A stretch of 6,764 nt of DNA from Clostridia bacterium (GCA_022791475.1 JAAVZD010000069.1:1-6764), one strand, 5' to 3'; counted from the stretch's first letter, positions 1 through 6,216 are shown. A program made the numbers and translations. Notes: generated from the sequence alone by a model not told the origin.

Positions 1-58
1 GTGCAGGCGCAGCAATGCGCACAGCTGGCTGCCACTAATAGGCCGAGGGCTTGGCCTT
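1..58 (+). rRNA. 23S rRNA, 3' end (partial)
   Basis: This is the very end of a large-subunit rRNA gene that enters from the left. The stretch at about 24-58 reads as the conserved 23S tail: an AGCTGGCTGCCACTAATAGG block followed by CCGAGGGCTTGGCC, equivalent to the familiar 'actaatag.tcgagggcttaacc' ending. The 3' boundary is set by analogy with other bacteria and may be off by a few bases. Only the last ~58 nt are present, so nothing can be said about the body of the gene. The tRNA genes that follow lie on the same strand and are probably co-transcribed with it. Confidence 0.87.
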
Positions 59-127
59 GGCTGGATGGTTTTGGATGGCTTGTTTCAATATGTGGTTTTG
101 AGGGTACATGCGTTGGCTGTATCATAT
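59..127 (+). other. 23S-tRNA transcribed spacer, no 5S rRNA
   Basis: This spacer of about 69 nt joins the 23S end to the tRNA-Asp gene. It is shorter than a 5S rRNA (about 115-120 nt) and I see no 5S-like sequence in it. No ORF, promoter or terminator stands out, so the tRNAs probably read through from the rRNA operon. It may carry processing signals for the 23S 3' end, but the matching 5' side is outside the window. Confidence 0.6.
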
Positions 128-201
128 GGCCCGGTGGCTCAGTTGGTTAGAGCGCCGCCCTGTCACGGCGGAGGTCGTGGGTTCGAATCCCATCCGGGTC
201 G
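128..201 (+). tRNA. tRNA-Asp (anticodon GTC)
   Basis: A full cloverleaf is visible. The acceptor stem GGCCCGG pairs with CCGGGTC (one G-T pair), the D arm is GCTC/GAGC, the anticodon stem is CCGCC/GGCGG around loop CTGTCAC with anticodon GTC at 162-164, and the T arm contains TTCGAAT. The discriminator base is G at 201. CCA is not encoded, so the end must be added by nucleotidyltransferase. It is the first tRNA after the 23S end. Confidence 0.97.
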
Positions 202-242
202 TTGAAATAGCATGATACATGCATATTTCTTACAATGAATAC

Positions 243-315
243 GGGGTCTTAGCTCAGCTGGGAGAGCATCTGCCTTACAAGCAGAGGGTCACAGGTTCGA
301 GCCCTGTAGGCCCCA
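243..315 (+). tRNA. tRNA-Val (anticodon TAC)
   Basis: The acceptor stem GGGGTCT pairs with AGGCCCC, with discriminator A at 315. The D arm is GCTC/GAGC. The anticodon stem TCTGC/GCAGA encloses CTTACAA with anticodon TAC at 276-278. The T arm is ACAGG/CCTGT around TTCGAGC. It is 73 nt long and CCA is not encoded. It reads valine GUA and, with wobble modification, other GUN codons. Confidence 0.97.
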
Positions 316-338
316 TTTTCATTCGATAGCTGGATTTT

Positions 339-411
339 GCCGATATGGCTCAATTGGCAGAGCAGCTGATTTGTAATCAGCAGGTTATCGGTTCGAGTCC
401 GATTATCGGCT
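339..411 (+). tRNA. tRNA-Thr (anticodon TGT)
   Basis: The acceptor stem GCCGATA pairs with TATCGGC, with discriminator T at 411. The D arm is GCTC/GAGC. The anticodon stem GCTGA/TCAGC encloses TTTGTAA with anticodon TGT at 372-374. The T arm is ATCGG/CCGAT around TTCGAGT. It is 73 nt long with no encoded CCA. It belongs to the same tandem cluster, with a 23-nt gap to the Val gene. Confidence 0.97.
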
Positions 412-427
412 TGTTTTATTAATATAT

Positions 428-509
428 GGGGGAGTTCCCGAGTGGCCAAAGGGGACAGACTGTAAATCTGCTGGCTATGCCTTCAGTGGTTCGAATCCAC
501 TCTCCCCCA
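428..509 (+). tRNA. tRNA-Tyr (anticodon GTA)
   Basis: This is a class II tRNA of 82 nt with a long variable arm (GGC-TAT-GCC core at about 473-481). The acceptor stem GGGGGAG pairs with CTCCCCC, with discriminator A at 509. The anticodon loop CTGTAAA carries GTA at 462-464, and the T arm contains TTCGAAT. The outermost anticodon-stem pair (A455 with C471) is a mismatch while the other four pairs are good. CCA is not encoded. Confidence 0.95.
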
Positions 510-537
510 TTTAAACAATTTCATATTGTTTGATTAT

Positions 538-611
538 CGCGGGGTGGAGCAGTCTGGAAGCTCGTCGGGCTCATAACCCGAAGGTCATAGGTTCAAATCC
601 TATCCCCGCAA
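538..611 (+). tRNA. initiator tRNA-fMet (anticodon CAT)
   Basis: Two hallmarks mark this CAT tRNA as the initiator and not elongator Met or Ile2. The first acceptor position is an unpaired C538 opposite A610. The anticodon stem TCGGG/CCCGA supplies the three G-C pairs needed for P-site entry. The anticodon is at 572-574. The T loop TTCAAAT differs from the TTCGA-type loops of its neighbours, which fits bacterial initiators. It is 74 nt long and CCA is not encoded. Confidence 0.97.
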
Positions 612-617
612 TTTTGT

Positions 618-690
<73 letters not shown>

Positions 691-694
691 TTAT

Positions 695-767
695 GGGCGT
701 GTAGCTCAGGCGGTAGAGCACTTGACTTTTAATCAAGTTGTCCGGGGTTCGAATCCCCGCACGCTCA
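695..767 (+). tRNA. tRNA-Lys (anticodon TTT)
   Basis: The acceptor stem GGGCGTG pairs with CACGCTC (one G-T pair), with discriminator A at 767. The D arm is GCTC/GAGC. The anticodon stem CTTGA/TCAAG encloses CTTTTAA with TTT at 728-730. The T arm is CGGGG/CCCCG around TTCGAAT. It is the last gene of the cluster, 4 nt after tRNA-Phe and 5 nt before the terminator hairpin. Confidence 0.97.
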
Positions 768-772
768 TATTC

Positions 773-810
773 AAAAAGCGAAAAATCTTAAAAAGGTTTT
801 TCGCTTTTTT
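773..810 (+). terminator. intrinsic terminator of the rRNA-tRNA unit
   Basis: The arms AAAAAGCGAAAAA (773-785) and TTTTTCGCTTTTT (797-809) are perfect reverse complements: 13 bp around an 11-nt loop, ending in a T run to 810. The stem is AT-rich with a GCG core. It starts 5 nt after tRNA-Lys and ends 22 nt before the -35 box of fabH. It therefore separates stable-RNA transcription from the fatty-acid operon. The A run on the left arm could also make it work in the opposite direction. Confidence 0.9.
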
Positions 811-832
811 ATTTAAATAACAGATTTTAGTC

Positions 833-861
833 TTGACAAATTATAGTTTCTCTTATAGAAT
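833..861 (+). promoter_or_regulatory. sigma-A promoter of the fab operon
   Basis: A consensus -35 box TTGACA (833-838) and a -10 box TAGAAT (856-861, five of six matches) are separated by exactly 17 nt. The expected transcription start is near 868, giving a leader of about 59 nt before fabH. It is the only strong promoter seen between the tRNA terminator and fabH. The start site is inferred from spacing only. Confidence 0.88.
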
Positions 862-871
862 ATCTGTAAAT

Positions 872-895
872 AGTTTGAATGTCAAAACATTTGAA
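872..895 (+). promoter_or_regulatory. FabT-like (MarR family) operator
   Basis: TTTGA (874-878), TCAAA (882-886) and TTTGA (890-894) lie at 8-nt steps. The first pair forms TTTGA-N3-TCAAA, the core of the published FabT box ANTTTGATTATCAAATT; I count 12 of its 16 specified bases. FabT is a MarR-family repressor of fatty-acid synthesis in streptococci and lactococci, helped by acyl-ACP. Here the site would cover about +5 to +28, where a bound protein would block transcription. The same bases can also fold as a 9-bp RNA hairpin (874-882 with 887-895, loop CAAA, two G-U pairs), so a leader-RNA role is an alternative. No binding data exist here; the call rests on motif and position. Confidence 0.62.
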
Positions 896-926
896 AATAA
901 AAATAAATTAGGGCAGGAAGTAGAAC

Positions 927-1889
927 ATGACAAGCAAAATCATTGGAACCGGTTCTTACGCACCGGCACAGATTGTAACAAATGATGATTTATCAAAAAT
1001 TGTAGAAACTAGCGATGAATGGATTGTAAGCCGTACAGGAATCCGTGAGAGGAGGATATCTTTAGAAGAGGGTACCAGCTATATGGCTACAGAGGCCGCT
1101 AAAAAGGCAATGGAAAATGCCGGGGTTCATGTAGACGATATAGATATTATTGTTTTGGCCACTACTACTGCAGATAATTGTTGCCCGGCTGGGGCTTGTG
1201 AAGTACAGGCTGCATTGGGTGCAGAAAAAGCAGTAGCTTTTGATATTATTGCCGCGTGTTCTGGATTTTTGTTTGGCCTTAATGTTGTCAATTCTTTTAT
1301 TCAAACCGGAATTTACCGGACAGCTTTAGTTATTGGTGCAGACCATTTAAGTAAACTGGTAGATTGGACCGACCGGGGTACTTGTGTACTATTTGGAGAC
1401 GGAGCTGGGGCAGCTGTGGTACAGGCCTCAGAGACAGGAATACGGCATATGGTGATGGGGTCTGACGGGTCAAAGGGGTCGATATTATCCTGCGTAGCCC
1501 GGACAGGAGGAAATCATTTTAACGGAAACGTGCCGGAATTAGGGTATTTGCACATGAATGGCCAGGAAGTGTTTAAATTTGCCGTAAAGAAAGTTCCTGA
1601 ATGCGTTAGCCAAGTACTTGCCGGCGCTAATATGGATGTTGAGGAGATAAAATATTTTATTCTTCACCAGGCCAATTACCGGATTGTAGAAGCAGCTGCC
1701 AAACGGTTACGGCAACCTCTGGAAAAATTTCCAATGAATATGGACCGGTATGGCAATACTTCCGCAGCGTCAGTGCCCTTGCTTTTAGACGAGTTAAATC
1801 AAGAAGGAAAACTGAAACAAGGGGACAAACTGGTATTAGCCGGTTTTGGAGCCGGGATGACTTGGGGGGCCGCCGTAATGGAGTGGTGA
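927..1889 (+). CDS. fabH: beta-ketoacyl-ACP synthase III
   Basis: FabH starts fatty-acid synthesis in the cytoplasm by condensing a primer acyl-CoA with malonyl-ACP, with loss of CO2. The 320-residue protein has the usual family length (317 in E. coli) and aligns from its first residues. DEWIVSRTGIRERR (30-43) is the conserved N-terminal block. The catalytic triad is Cys111 (AACSGF), His247 (LHQAN) and Asn277 (GNTSAAS), and a Gly-rich FGAGMTWGA ends the second thiolase-like half. AGGAAG at 915-920, 6 nt upstream, supports the ATG at 927. It is the first gene of the operon, behind the promoter and operator. Position 86, matching the E. coli gate Phe87, is Cys; a wider primer pocket (for example for branched acyl-CoA) is possible but unproven. 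Confidence 0.97.
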   Translation: MTSKIIGTGSYAPAQIVTNDDLSKIVETSDEWIVSRTGIRERRISLEEGTSYMATEAAKKAMENAGVHVDDIDIIVLATTTADNCCPAGACEVQAALGAEKAVAFDIIAACSGFLFGLNVVNSFIQTGIYRTALVIGADHLSKLVDWTDRGTCVLFGDGAGAAVVQASETGIRHMVMGSDGSKGSILSCVARTGGNHFNGNVPELGYLHMNGQEVFKFAVKKVPECVSQVLAGANMDVEEIKYFILHQANYRIVEAAAKRLRQPLEKFPMNMDRYGNTSAASVPLLLDELNQEGKLKQGDKLVLAGFGAGMTWGAAVMEW

Positions 1890-1896
1890 CAGGAAC

Positions 1897-1924
1897 AAAA
1901 ATGGTGATTTATCCTGCCATTTTT
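1897..1924 (+). other. AT-rich stem-loop between fabH and acpP
   Basis: AAAAATGG (1897-1904) and CCATTTTT (1917-1924) are exact reverse complements around a 12-nt loop. The right arm ends in a run of five T, so it resembles a weak intrinsic terminator or attenuator 8 nt after the fabH stop. The stem has only two G-C pairs, so termination would be partial at best. A role in lowering read-through or marking an mRNA end is inference. Confidence 0.4.
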
Positions 1925-1932
1925 CATATAAT
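1904..1932 (+). promoter_or_regulatory. candidate internal promoter for acpP
   Basis: A perfect -10 box TATAAT lies at 1927-1932. Seventeen nt upstream is GTGATT (1904-1909), a poor -35 with three of six matches to TTGACA. Transcription would start near 1939 and leave a leader of about 22 nt for acpP. ACP is needed in excess over the enzymes, so an extra promoter would make sense. The region is AT-rich and a chance TATAAT is possible. Confidence 0.35.
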
Positions 1933-1961
1933 TAAATTTAAACAAAAAAGGAGAAAAAAAC

Positions 1962-2195
1962 ATGTTAGAGAAAATTGTAGAAATTATTGCAGAGCAGTTG
2001 AGTGTTGATGCCGATACCATTACAGAGGCATCTTCTTTTAAAGAAGATTTAGGCGCGGATTCTTTGGATTTATTTGAATTGGTTATGGCTTTAGAAGACG
2101 AGTATTCCATTGAAATCCCTTCGGATGACTTGCAAAACCTGTTGACCGTTGGTGATGTGATAAATTATCTGAAGGAGAAAGGTGTAGAGGCTTAA
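1962..2195 (+). CDS. acpP: acyl carrier protein
   Basis: ACP carries the growing acyl chain on a 4'-phosphopantetheine arm between all enzymes of the cycle. The 77-residue acidic protein matches the family length exactly. Ser34 in the GADSLD motif (31-36) is the attachment site for the prosthetic group, to be added by AcpS, which is not encoded in this window. Helix II (LDLFELVMALEDEYSIEIP) shows the acidic face that docks to Fab enzymes. The start is fixed by AAGGAG (1948-1953), 8 nt before the ATG, in a very A-rich leader favourable for ribosome entry. It is preceded by a candidate promoter and weak hairpin, and a stable stem-loop overlaps its stop codon, so its dosage may be set apart from the rest of the operon. 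Confidence 0.98.
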   Translation: MLEKIVEIIAEQLSVDADTITEASSFKEDLGADSLDLFELVMALEDEYSIEIPSDDLQNLLTVGDVINYLKEKGVEA

Positions 2196-2209
2196 GGCCC
2201 TGCACCTTT
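2178..2209 (+). other. stem-loop overlapping the acpP stop codon
   Basis: AAAGGTGTAG (2178-2187) pairs with CTGCACCTTT (2200-2209): 10 bp with one G-U pair. The 12-nt interior AGGCTTAAGGCC can add a few more G-C pairs. The acpP stop codon (2193-2195) sits in the loop region. Only four T follow before GC-containing sequence, so it is not a classical terminator; it could act as a partial terminator or as a 3' shield against RNA decay for an acpP mRNA. That role is inferred. Confidence 0.5.
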
Positions 2210-2258
2210 TACGCCTACCGGAATCAACTTTTGCAAATAAAAATAGGTAAACGCAGTT

Positions 2259-2263
2259 GGAGG
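2259..2263 (+). promoter_or_regulatory. ribosome-binding site of fabK
   Basis: GGAGG lies 5 nt before the ATG at 2269. Another in-frame ATG at 2266 is only 2 nt away, and an in-frame TTG at 2257 overlaps the site itself. The site therefore favours 2269, which also gives the usual FabK N-terminus MKTRITELL. Confidence 0.8.
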
Positions 2264-2268
2264 AAATG

Positions 2269-3204
2269 ATGAAGACAAGAATTACTGAACTCTTAGGGGT
2301 TAAATATCCGATTATCCAGGGGGGAATGGCCTGGGTGGCAGAAAACCATTTGGCGGCAGCAGTCTCGGAAGCCGGAGGACTGGGCCTGATTGGCGGTGCA
2401 AATGCGCCAGGGGAGGTTATCCGTGATTATATCCGCAAAGTGAAGGAAGTAACGGAAAAACCCTTTGGTGTTAATGTCATGCTGATGAGTCCATATGCTG
2501 ACGACGTGGCGAAAGTGGTAGTGGAGGAAGGCGTTAAAGTTGTAACTACCGGAGCCGGCAATCCAGAAAAATATATGGATCTGTGGAAAAGCGCAGGAAT
2601 TCGGGTAATCCCTGTGGTTGCTTCCGTAGCATTGGCAAAACGTATGGAAAAATACGGGGCCGACGCAGTAGTTGCAGAGGGTACCGAATCGGGGGGGCAT
2701 ATTGGAGAGGCAACTACTATGACTTTAGTGCCCCAAGTGGTGGATACAGTATCTATCCCGGTTATTGCAGCCGGCGGTATCGGTGATGGAAGAGGTTTGG
2801 CAGCATCCTTTATGTTGGGGGCAGAGGCAGTACAAATGGGTACCCGTTTCTTGGTAGCAAAAGAATGTATTGTCCATCAGAATTATAAAGACCGTGTATT
2901 GAAGGCAAAGGATATCGACTCATCCGTAACAGGAAGAAGCCATGGGCATCCGGTCCGTTGCCTGAGAAACCAGATGACCAGGGAATATGTAAAGTTGGAA
3001 AATGAAGGGAAAAGTTTTGAAGAATTGGAATACCTGACTTTGGGCGCTTTACGTAAAGCGGTACAAGAAGGGGATGTAACCATGGGCACTGTGATGGCTG
3101 GACAGATTGCCGGTATGGTTAGCAAGGAGCAAACTTGTAAAGAAATTATTGAGGAAATTATGGCACAGGCAGAAACACTGCTGAATATTGGAAAAGGGGT
3201 GTAA
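2269..3204 (+). CDS. fabK: enoyl-ACP reductase II (FMN-dependent)
   Basis: FabK reduces trans-2-enoyl-ACP to acyl-ACP, the last step of each elongation round, using a flavin (FMN) and NAD(P)H. It is a TIM-barrel protein of the nitronate monooxygenase/2-nitropropane dioxygenase family and unrelated to FabI. The 311-residue protein begins MKTRITELL and continues YPIIQGGMAWVAE, GGLGLIGG, VTTGAGNP (near 90-97), ESGGHIGE with His144, and VIAAGGIGDG and LGAEAVQMGTRF in the C-terminal half, all phosphate/FMN-binding or active-site blocks that match pneumococcal FabK as I remember it. His144 falls at the same number as the key His there. No fabI is in the window, so FabK is likely the main enoyl reductase. 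The stop is 3 nt before fabD, so the two are probably translationally coupled. Confidence 0.97.
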   Translation: MKTRITELLGVKYPIIQGGMAWVAENHLAAAVSEAGGLGLIGGANAPGEVIRDYIRKVKEVTEKPFGVNVMLMSPYADDVAKVVVEEGVKVVTTGAGNPEKYMDLWKSAGIRVIPVVASVALAKRMEKYGADAVVAEGTESGGHIGEATTMTLVPQVVDTVSIPVIAAGGIGDGRGLAASFMLGAEAVQMGTRFLVAKECIVHQNYKDRVLKAKDIDSSVTGRSHGHPVRCLRNQMTREYVKLENEGKSFEELEYLTLGALRKAVQEGDVTMGTVMAGQIAGMVSKEQTCKEIIEEIMAQAETLLNIGKGV

Positions 3205-3207
3205 GTC

Positions 3208-4134
3208 ATGGGAAAAATTGCATTTATTTATCCCGGCCAGGGGGCGCAGGTTTGTGGCATGGGGCAAGATTTTTATGAAGGGACCCAATCCGGAAAACAA
3301 GTGTTTGATTTAGCCAGCGAATTGTTAGGGTTTTCTGTGCCAGAATTATGTTTTGTAAAAAATGACCGTTTGGATATTACAGAATATACCCAGGCGGCCA
3401 TGGTGACTACCAGCATTGCCATGACTAAAGTTTTAACTGAAAAAGGGGTAAAACCAGATGTTGCTGCAGGATTGAGTTTGGGTGAATATTGTGCCCTTTA
3501 TGCAGCTGGCGCCATCAGTGAATCAGATGCCATTGCTACGGTAAGGCAAAGGGGGATTTTGATGCAAAAAGAAGTCCCCGTAGGGCAAGGGGCTATGGCA
3601 GCTGTTTTGGCTTTAGATGCATCTTCTATTGAGCAGGTAATTGCTCCCATGGATACGGTACAGATTGCCAATTACAATTGTCCAGGCCAAATTGTTATTT
3701 CCGGGGAGGCAGGAGCAGTTAAAGAGGCTTGTGAAAAATTGGCAGAAGCCGGTGCAAAACGCACGGTAATGTTAAATGTCAGCGGGCCTTTCCATTCACA
3801 GATGCTGACAGGGGCAGGGGAAAAATTAGCCAAGGTGTTGGAAAATGTGGAAGTACATACTCCAGTTATTCCTTATGTAGCCAACGTTACGGCAGAGTAT
3901 GTCACAGATGCAAAAGAAATAAAGCCATTGTTGAAAACACAGGTGTCTTCTTCGGTTAAATGGCAGCAAAGCGTAGAGGCCATGATAGAAGACGGCGTAG
4001 ACACTTTTATTGAAATTGGGCCAGGCAAAACTTTGGCTGGGTTTATGAGGAAAATTAACCGGACTGTGAAGGTTTATAATATAGAAAAGCTTGAAGATGT
4101 GGATAAGGTAGCAAAAGCCTTATCCAACGGCTAA
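3208..4134 (+). CDS. fabD: malonyl-CoA:ACP transacylase
   Basis: FabD transfers malonyl from CoA to ACP, which supplies the extender unit for FabH and FabF. The 308-residue protein has the family length (309 in E. coli). Visible landmarks are YPGQGAQ with oxyanion-hole Gln11, the nucleophile elbow GLSLGEY with Ser90, Arg115 (VRQRG) that binds the malonyl carboxylate, and His196 (SGPFHSQML) that completes the Ser-His pair. [15 protein letters not shown] near the C-terminus is also typical. The ATG lies 3 nt after the fabK stop; its ribosome site (AAGGGG, about 3194-3199) is inside the end of fabK and is weaker than the GGAGG sites used by most genes here, so coupling to fabK translation is likely. 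Confidence 0.97.
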   Translation: MGKIAFIYPGQGAQVCGMGQDFYEGTQSGKQVFDLASELLGFSVPELCFVKNDRLDITEYTQAAMVTTSIAMTKVLTEKGVKPDVAAGLSLGEYCALYAAGAISESDAIATVRQRGILMQKEVPVGQGAMAAVLALDASSIEQVIAPMDTVQIANYNCPGQIVISGEAGAVKEACEKLAEAGAKRTVMLNVSGPFHSQMLTGAGEKLAKVLENVEVHTPVIPYVANVTAEYVTDAKEIKPLLKTQVSSSVKWQQSVEAMIEDGVDTFIEIGPGKTLAGFMRKINRTVKVYNIEKLEDVDKVAKALSNG

Positions 4135-4140
4135 AAATAT

Positions 4141-4146
4141 GGAGGG
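4141..4146 (+). promoter_or_regulatory. ribosome-binding site of fabG
   Basis: GGAGGG lies 7 nt before the ATG at 4154. An in-frame ATG at 4139 overlaps this site and has no site of its own, so the shorter start is preferred. Confidence 0.8.
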
Positions 4147-4153
4147 AAAATCA

Positions 4154-4894
4154 ATGTTGACTGATAAAATAGCGGTAGTAACTGGCGCTAGCCGGGGAAT
4201 AGGAAAAGAGATTGCCTTGACTTTGGCGGCGAAAGGTGCCGTTGTCATAGTCAATTATAATGGCTCGGCATCCAAAGCAGAAGATGTGGTGAGAGAAATC
4301 CAGGAAGCTGGCGGCAGGGGGGAAGCAATCCAATGTAATGTTTCGGATTATGAAAAGGCATCCGAATTAATGGCTTATGTGGCAAAAAAATATGGAAGGG
4401 TTGATATCCTGGTAAATAACGCGGGAATTACCCGGGATAATTTGCTGATGAAAATGAGCGAGGAAGACTTTGACGCAGTGGTCAGTACAAATTTAAAAGG
4501 GGCATTTAATTGTATTAAACATATTTCCCGTCAAATGTTAAAACAGAAATCCGGAAGGATTATCAATGTTTCTTCCGTTTCCGGAGTTATGGGAAATGCA
4601 GGCCAAGCAAATTATTGTGCGTCTAAGGCAGGTATTATCGGGCTTACCAAGTCGGTTGCCAGAGAATTGGCCAGCCGGGGGATTACCTCAAATGCAGTAG
4701 CTCCAGGGTTTATTGATACAGAAATGACACAGGTACTTCCAGATGCAGTAAAAAATACTGCAACAGAACAAATCCCCATGAAACATTTTGGATCCACCAA
4801 GGATATTGCTAACACGGTGGCTTTTTTAGCATCTGACGAAGCAGGATATATTACTGGCCAGGTTATCTGTGTAGATGGTGGAATGGCCATGTAA
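4154..4894 (+). CDS. fabG: 3-oxoacyl-ACP reductase (NADPH)
   Basis: FabG reduces beta-ketoacyl-ACP to (R)-3-hydroxyacyl-ACP with NADPH. It is a short-chain dehydrogenase of 246 residues (244 in E. coli). The Rossmann cofactor motif TGASRGIG is at 10-17 and the NNAG motif at 88-91. The catalytic set is Asn113, Ser141, Tyr154 and Lys158, the last two in the YxxxK motif YCASK. The C-terminal PGFIDTEMT and [12 protein letters not shown] blocks are typical of FabG. Arg14, after the glycine-rich turn, fits NADPH preference. SDR proteins are a large family, but length, GNAGQANY and operon position make FabG clear. It starts 19 nt after fabD. Confidence 0.97.
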   Translation: MLTDKIAVVTGASRGIGKEIALTLAAKGAVVIVNYNGSASKAEDVVREIQEAGGRGEAIQCNVSDYEKASELMAYVAKKYGRVDILVNNAGITRDNLLMKMSEEDFDAVVSTNLKGAFNCIKHISRQMLKQKSGRIINVSSVSGVMGNAGQANYCASKAGIIGLTKSVARELASRGITSNAVAPGFIDTEMTQVLPDAVKNTATEQIPMKHFGSTKDIANTVAFLASDEAGYITGQVICVDGGMAM

Positions 4895-4967
4895 AAAACA
4901 GCAGCATCCCCAAAAGGCGGTTTAGGCCATTAGAAATAAAGGTTATGCCGCAGGGCATGCACAGAAT

Positions 4968-4972
4968 GGAGG
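4968..4972 (+). promoter_or_regulatory. ribosome-binding site of fabF
   Basis: GGAGG lies 5 nt before the ATG at 4978. An in-frame ATG at 4945 would add 11 residues not expected in FabF and has no good site in front of it. A small hairpin (ATGCC 4945-4949 with GGCAT 4954-4958) sits just upstream of the site. Confidence 0.8.
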
Positions 4973-4977
4973 AAATT

Positions 4978-6216
4978 ATGAGTAGAAGAGTGGTTGTAAC
5001 GGGCCTGGGTGCCATTACCCCCATTGGCAACAGCGTGGAAGAATATTGGAATGGCCTAAAGGAAGGGAAAGTGGGGATTGGCCCCATTACCTACTTTGAC
5101 ACTACGGATTATAAAGCTAAATTAGCTGCACAGGTAAAAGATTTTAATCCCAAAGATTATATGGATGCAAAAGCGGCAAAAAGGATGGAACAATTTTGCC
5201 AATTTGCGGTTGCCGCTACGAAAGAAGCCCTGGAGGACGCAGGTTTGGATTTGGCACAGGAAGATCCTTATCGAATCGGGATTAGTGTAGGGTCCGGAAT
5301 TGGCAGCCTGCAATCGGTAGAACGGGAATATAAAAAATTATTGGAAAAGGGACCAAGCCGGGTCAACCCTTTATTGGTACCGCTGATGATCAGCAATATG
5401 GCGGCAGGAAATGTATCAATTCAATTTGGGTTAAAAGGCAAAAGCATTAATGTGGTTACAGCTTGCGCTACAGGTACCCAGAGTATTGGGGAGGCTTTCC
5501 GCTCGATCCAGTACGGAGAAGCAGATGTGATGGTGGCCGGAGGCACAGAATCCAGCATTACGCCCATCGGCGTGTCTGGTTTTGCCGCCTTAACAGCATT
5601 AAGCACTTCAGAAGATCCTTTGAGGGCTTCCATCCCCTTTGATAAAGAAAGGAATGGCTTTGTTATGGGGGAAGGGGCCGGAATCGTGATATTGGAATCT
5701 TTAGAACATGCCCAGGCGAGAGGGGCAAAAATTTATGGGGAGCTGGCTGGCTATGGTGCGACCAGTGACGCTTACCACATCACCTCTCCTGCTGAAGACG
5801 GGGCGGGGGCTGCTAAAGCTATGGAGTTAGCTATTGCAGATGCGAAAATGAAGCCAGAGGATGTAGATTATATCAATGCACACGGGACGGCGACCCATCA
5901 TAACGATTTATTTGAAACAAAGGCAATTAAATTGGCATTTGGTCCACATGCAGAAAAAGTGAAAATCAATTCTACCAAATCTATGGTAGGGCATCTGCTT
6001 GGGGCTGCTGGGGCCGTGGAATTTATTGCATGTATAAAATCGATAGAGGAAGGTTTTGTCCATGTTACCGCAGGCCTTGAAATAGATGACCCAGAGTGCG
6101 GCCTGGATTATACAAAAGGGAAAGGCATGGCAATGGATGTAAATTGTGCCATCAGCAATTCTTTAGGTTTCGGCGGCCATAATGCTACTTTGCTTGTACG
6201 GAAATTTGTAGAGTGA
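4978..6216 (+). CDS. fabF: beta-ketoacyl-ACP synthase II
   Basis: FabF elongates acyl-ACP by condensing it with malonyl-ACP. The 412-residue protein (413 in E. coli) begins MSRRVVVTGLGAITPIG. The elongating-KAS catalytic residues are all present: Cys163 (TACATGTQS), His302 (NAHGTATHHND), Lys334 (STKSMVGH) and His339 (GHLLGAAGAVE). SNSLGFGGHNATL near the C-terminus holds the gating Phe loop. There is no second KAS of the FabB type in the window, so FabF may carry all elongation; whether the organism makes unsaturated acids cannot be told from here. The gap to fabG is 83 nt, longer than most in the operon, but no convincing promoter was seen in it. Confidence 0.97.
   Translation: MSRRVVVTGLGAITPIGNSVEEYWNGLKEGKVGIGPITYFDTTDYKAKLAAQVKDFNPKDYMDAKAAKRMEQFCQFAVAATKEALEDAGLDLAQEDPYRIGISVGSGIGSLQSVEREYKKLLEKGPSRVNPLLVPLMISNMAAGNVSIQFGLKGKSINVVTACATGTQSIGEAFRSIQYGEADVMVAGGTESSITPIGVSGFAALTALSTSEDPLRASIPFDKERNGFVMGEGAGIVILESLEHAQARGAKIYGELAGYGATSDAYHITSPAEDGAGAAKAMELAIADAKMKPEDVDYINAHGTATHHNDLFETKAIKLAFGPHAEKVKINSTKSMVGHLLGAAGAVEFIACIKSIEEGFVHVTAGLEIDDPECGLDYTKGKGMAMDVNCAISNSLGFGGHNATLLVRKFVE

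Noticed and set aside
249..449. Minus-strand ORF of 66 codons across the tRNA genes
   Set aside because: It is the reverse reading of three tRNA genes (Val, Thr and part of Tyr). Similar ARTCDPLLVRQ-type false proteins appear in databases because tRNAs are conserved; the cloverleafs fully explain the sequence.
820..861. FapR-type operator near the fabH promoter (TTAG around 827-830)
   Set aside because: Only a short left-hand part resembles the FapR box and the mirrored right arm is missing. The FabT-like palindrome is a far better fit.
811..926. Small gene or remnant of fabT between the terminator and fabH
   Set aside because: The space is about 116 nt and filled by promoter, operator and leader. 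No reading frame with a ribosome site or MarR-like sequence is seen.
1799..2110. Minus-strand ORF opposite the fabH end and acpP
   Set aside because: It lies antisense to two clearly functional genes, has low-complexity Ser-rich content and no ribosome site. The other minus-strand ORFs opposite fabK, fabD, fabG, fabF and accB are shadows of the same kind.
2583..2786. Plus-strand ORF inside fabK in another frame
   Set aside because: It is nested fully within the conserved fabK reading frame and its product has no recognisable domain.
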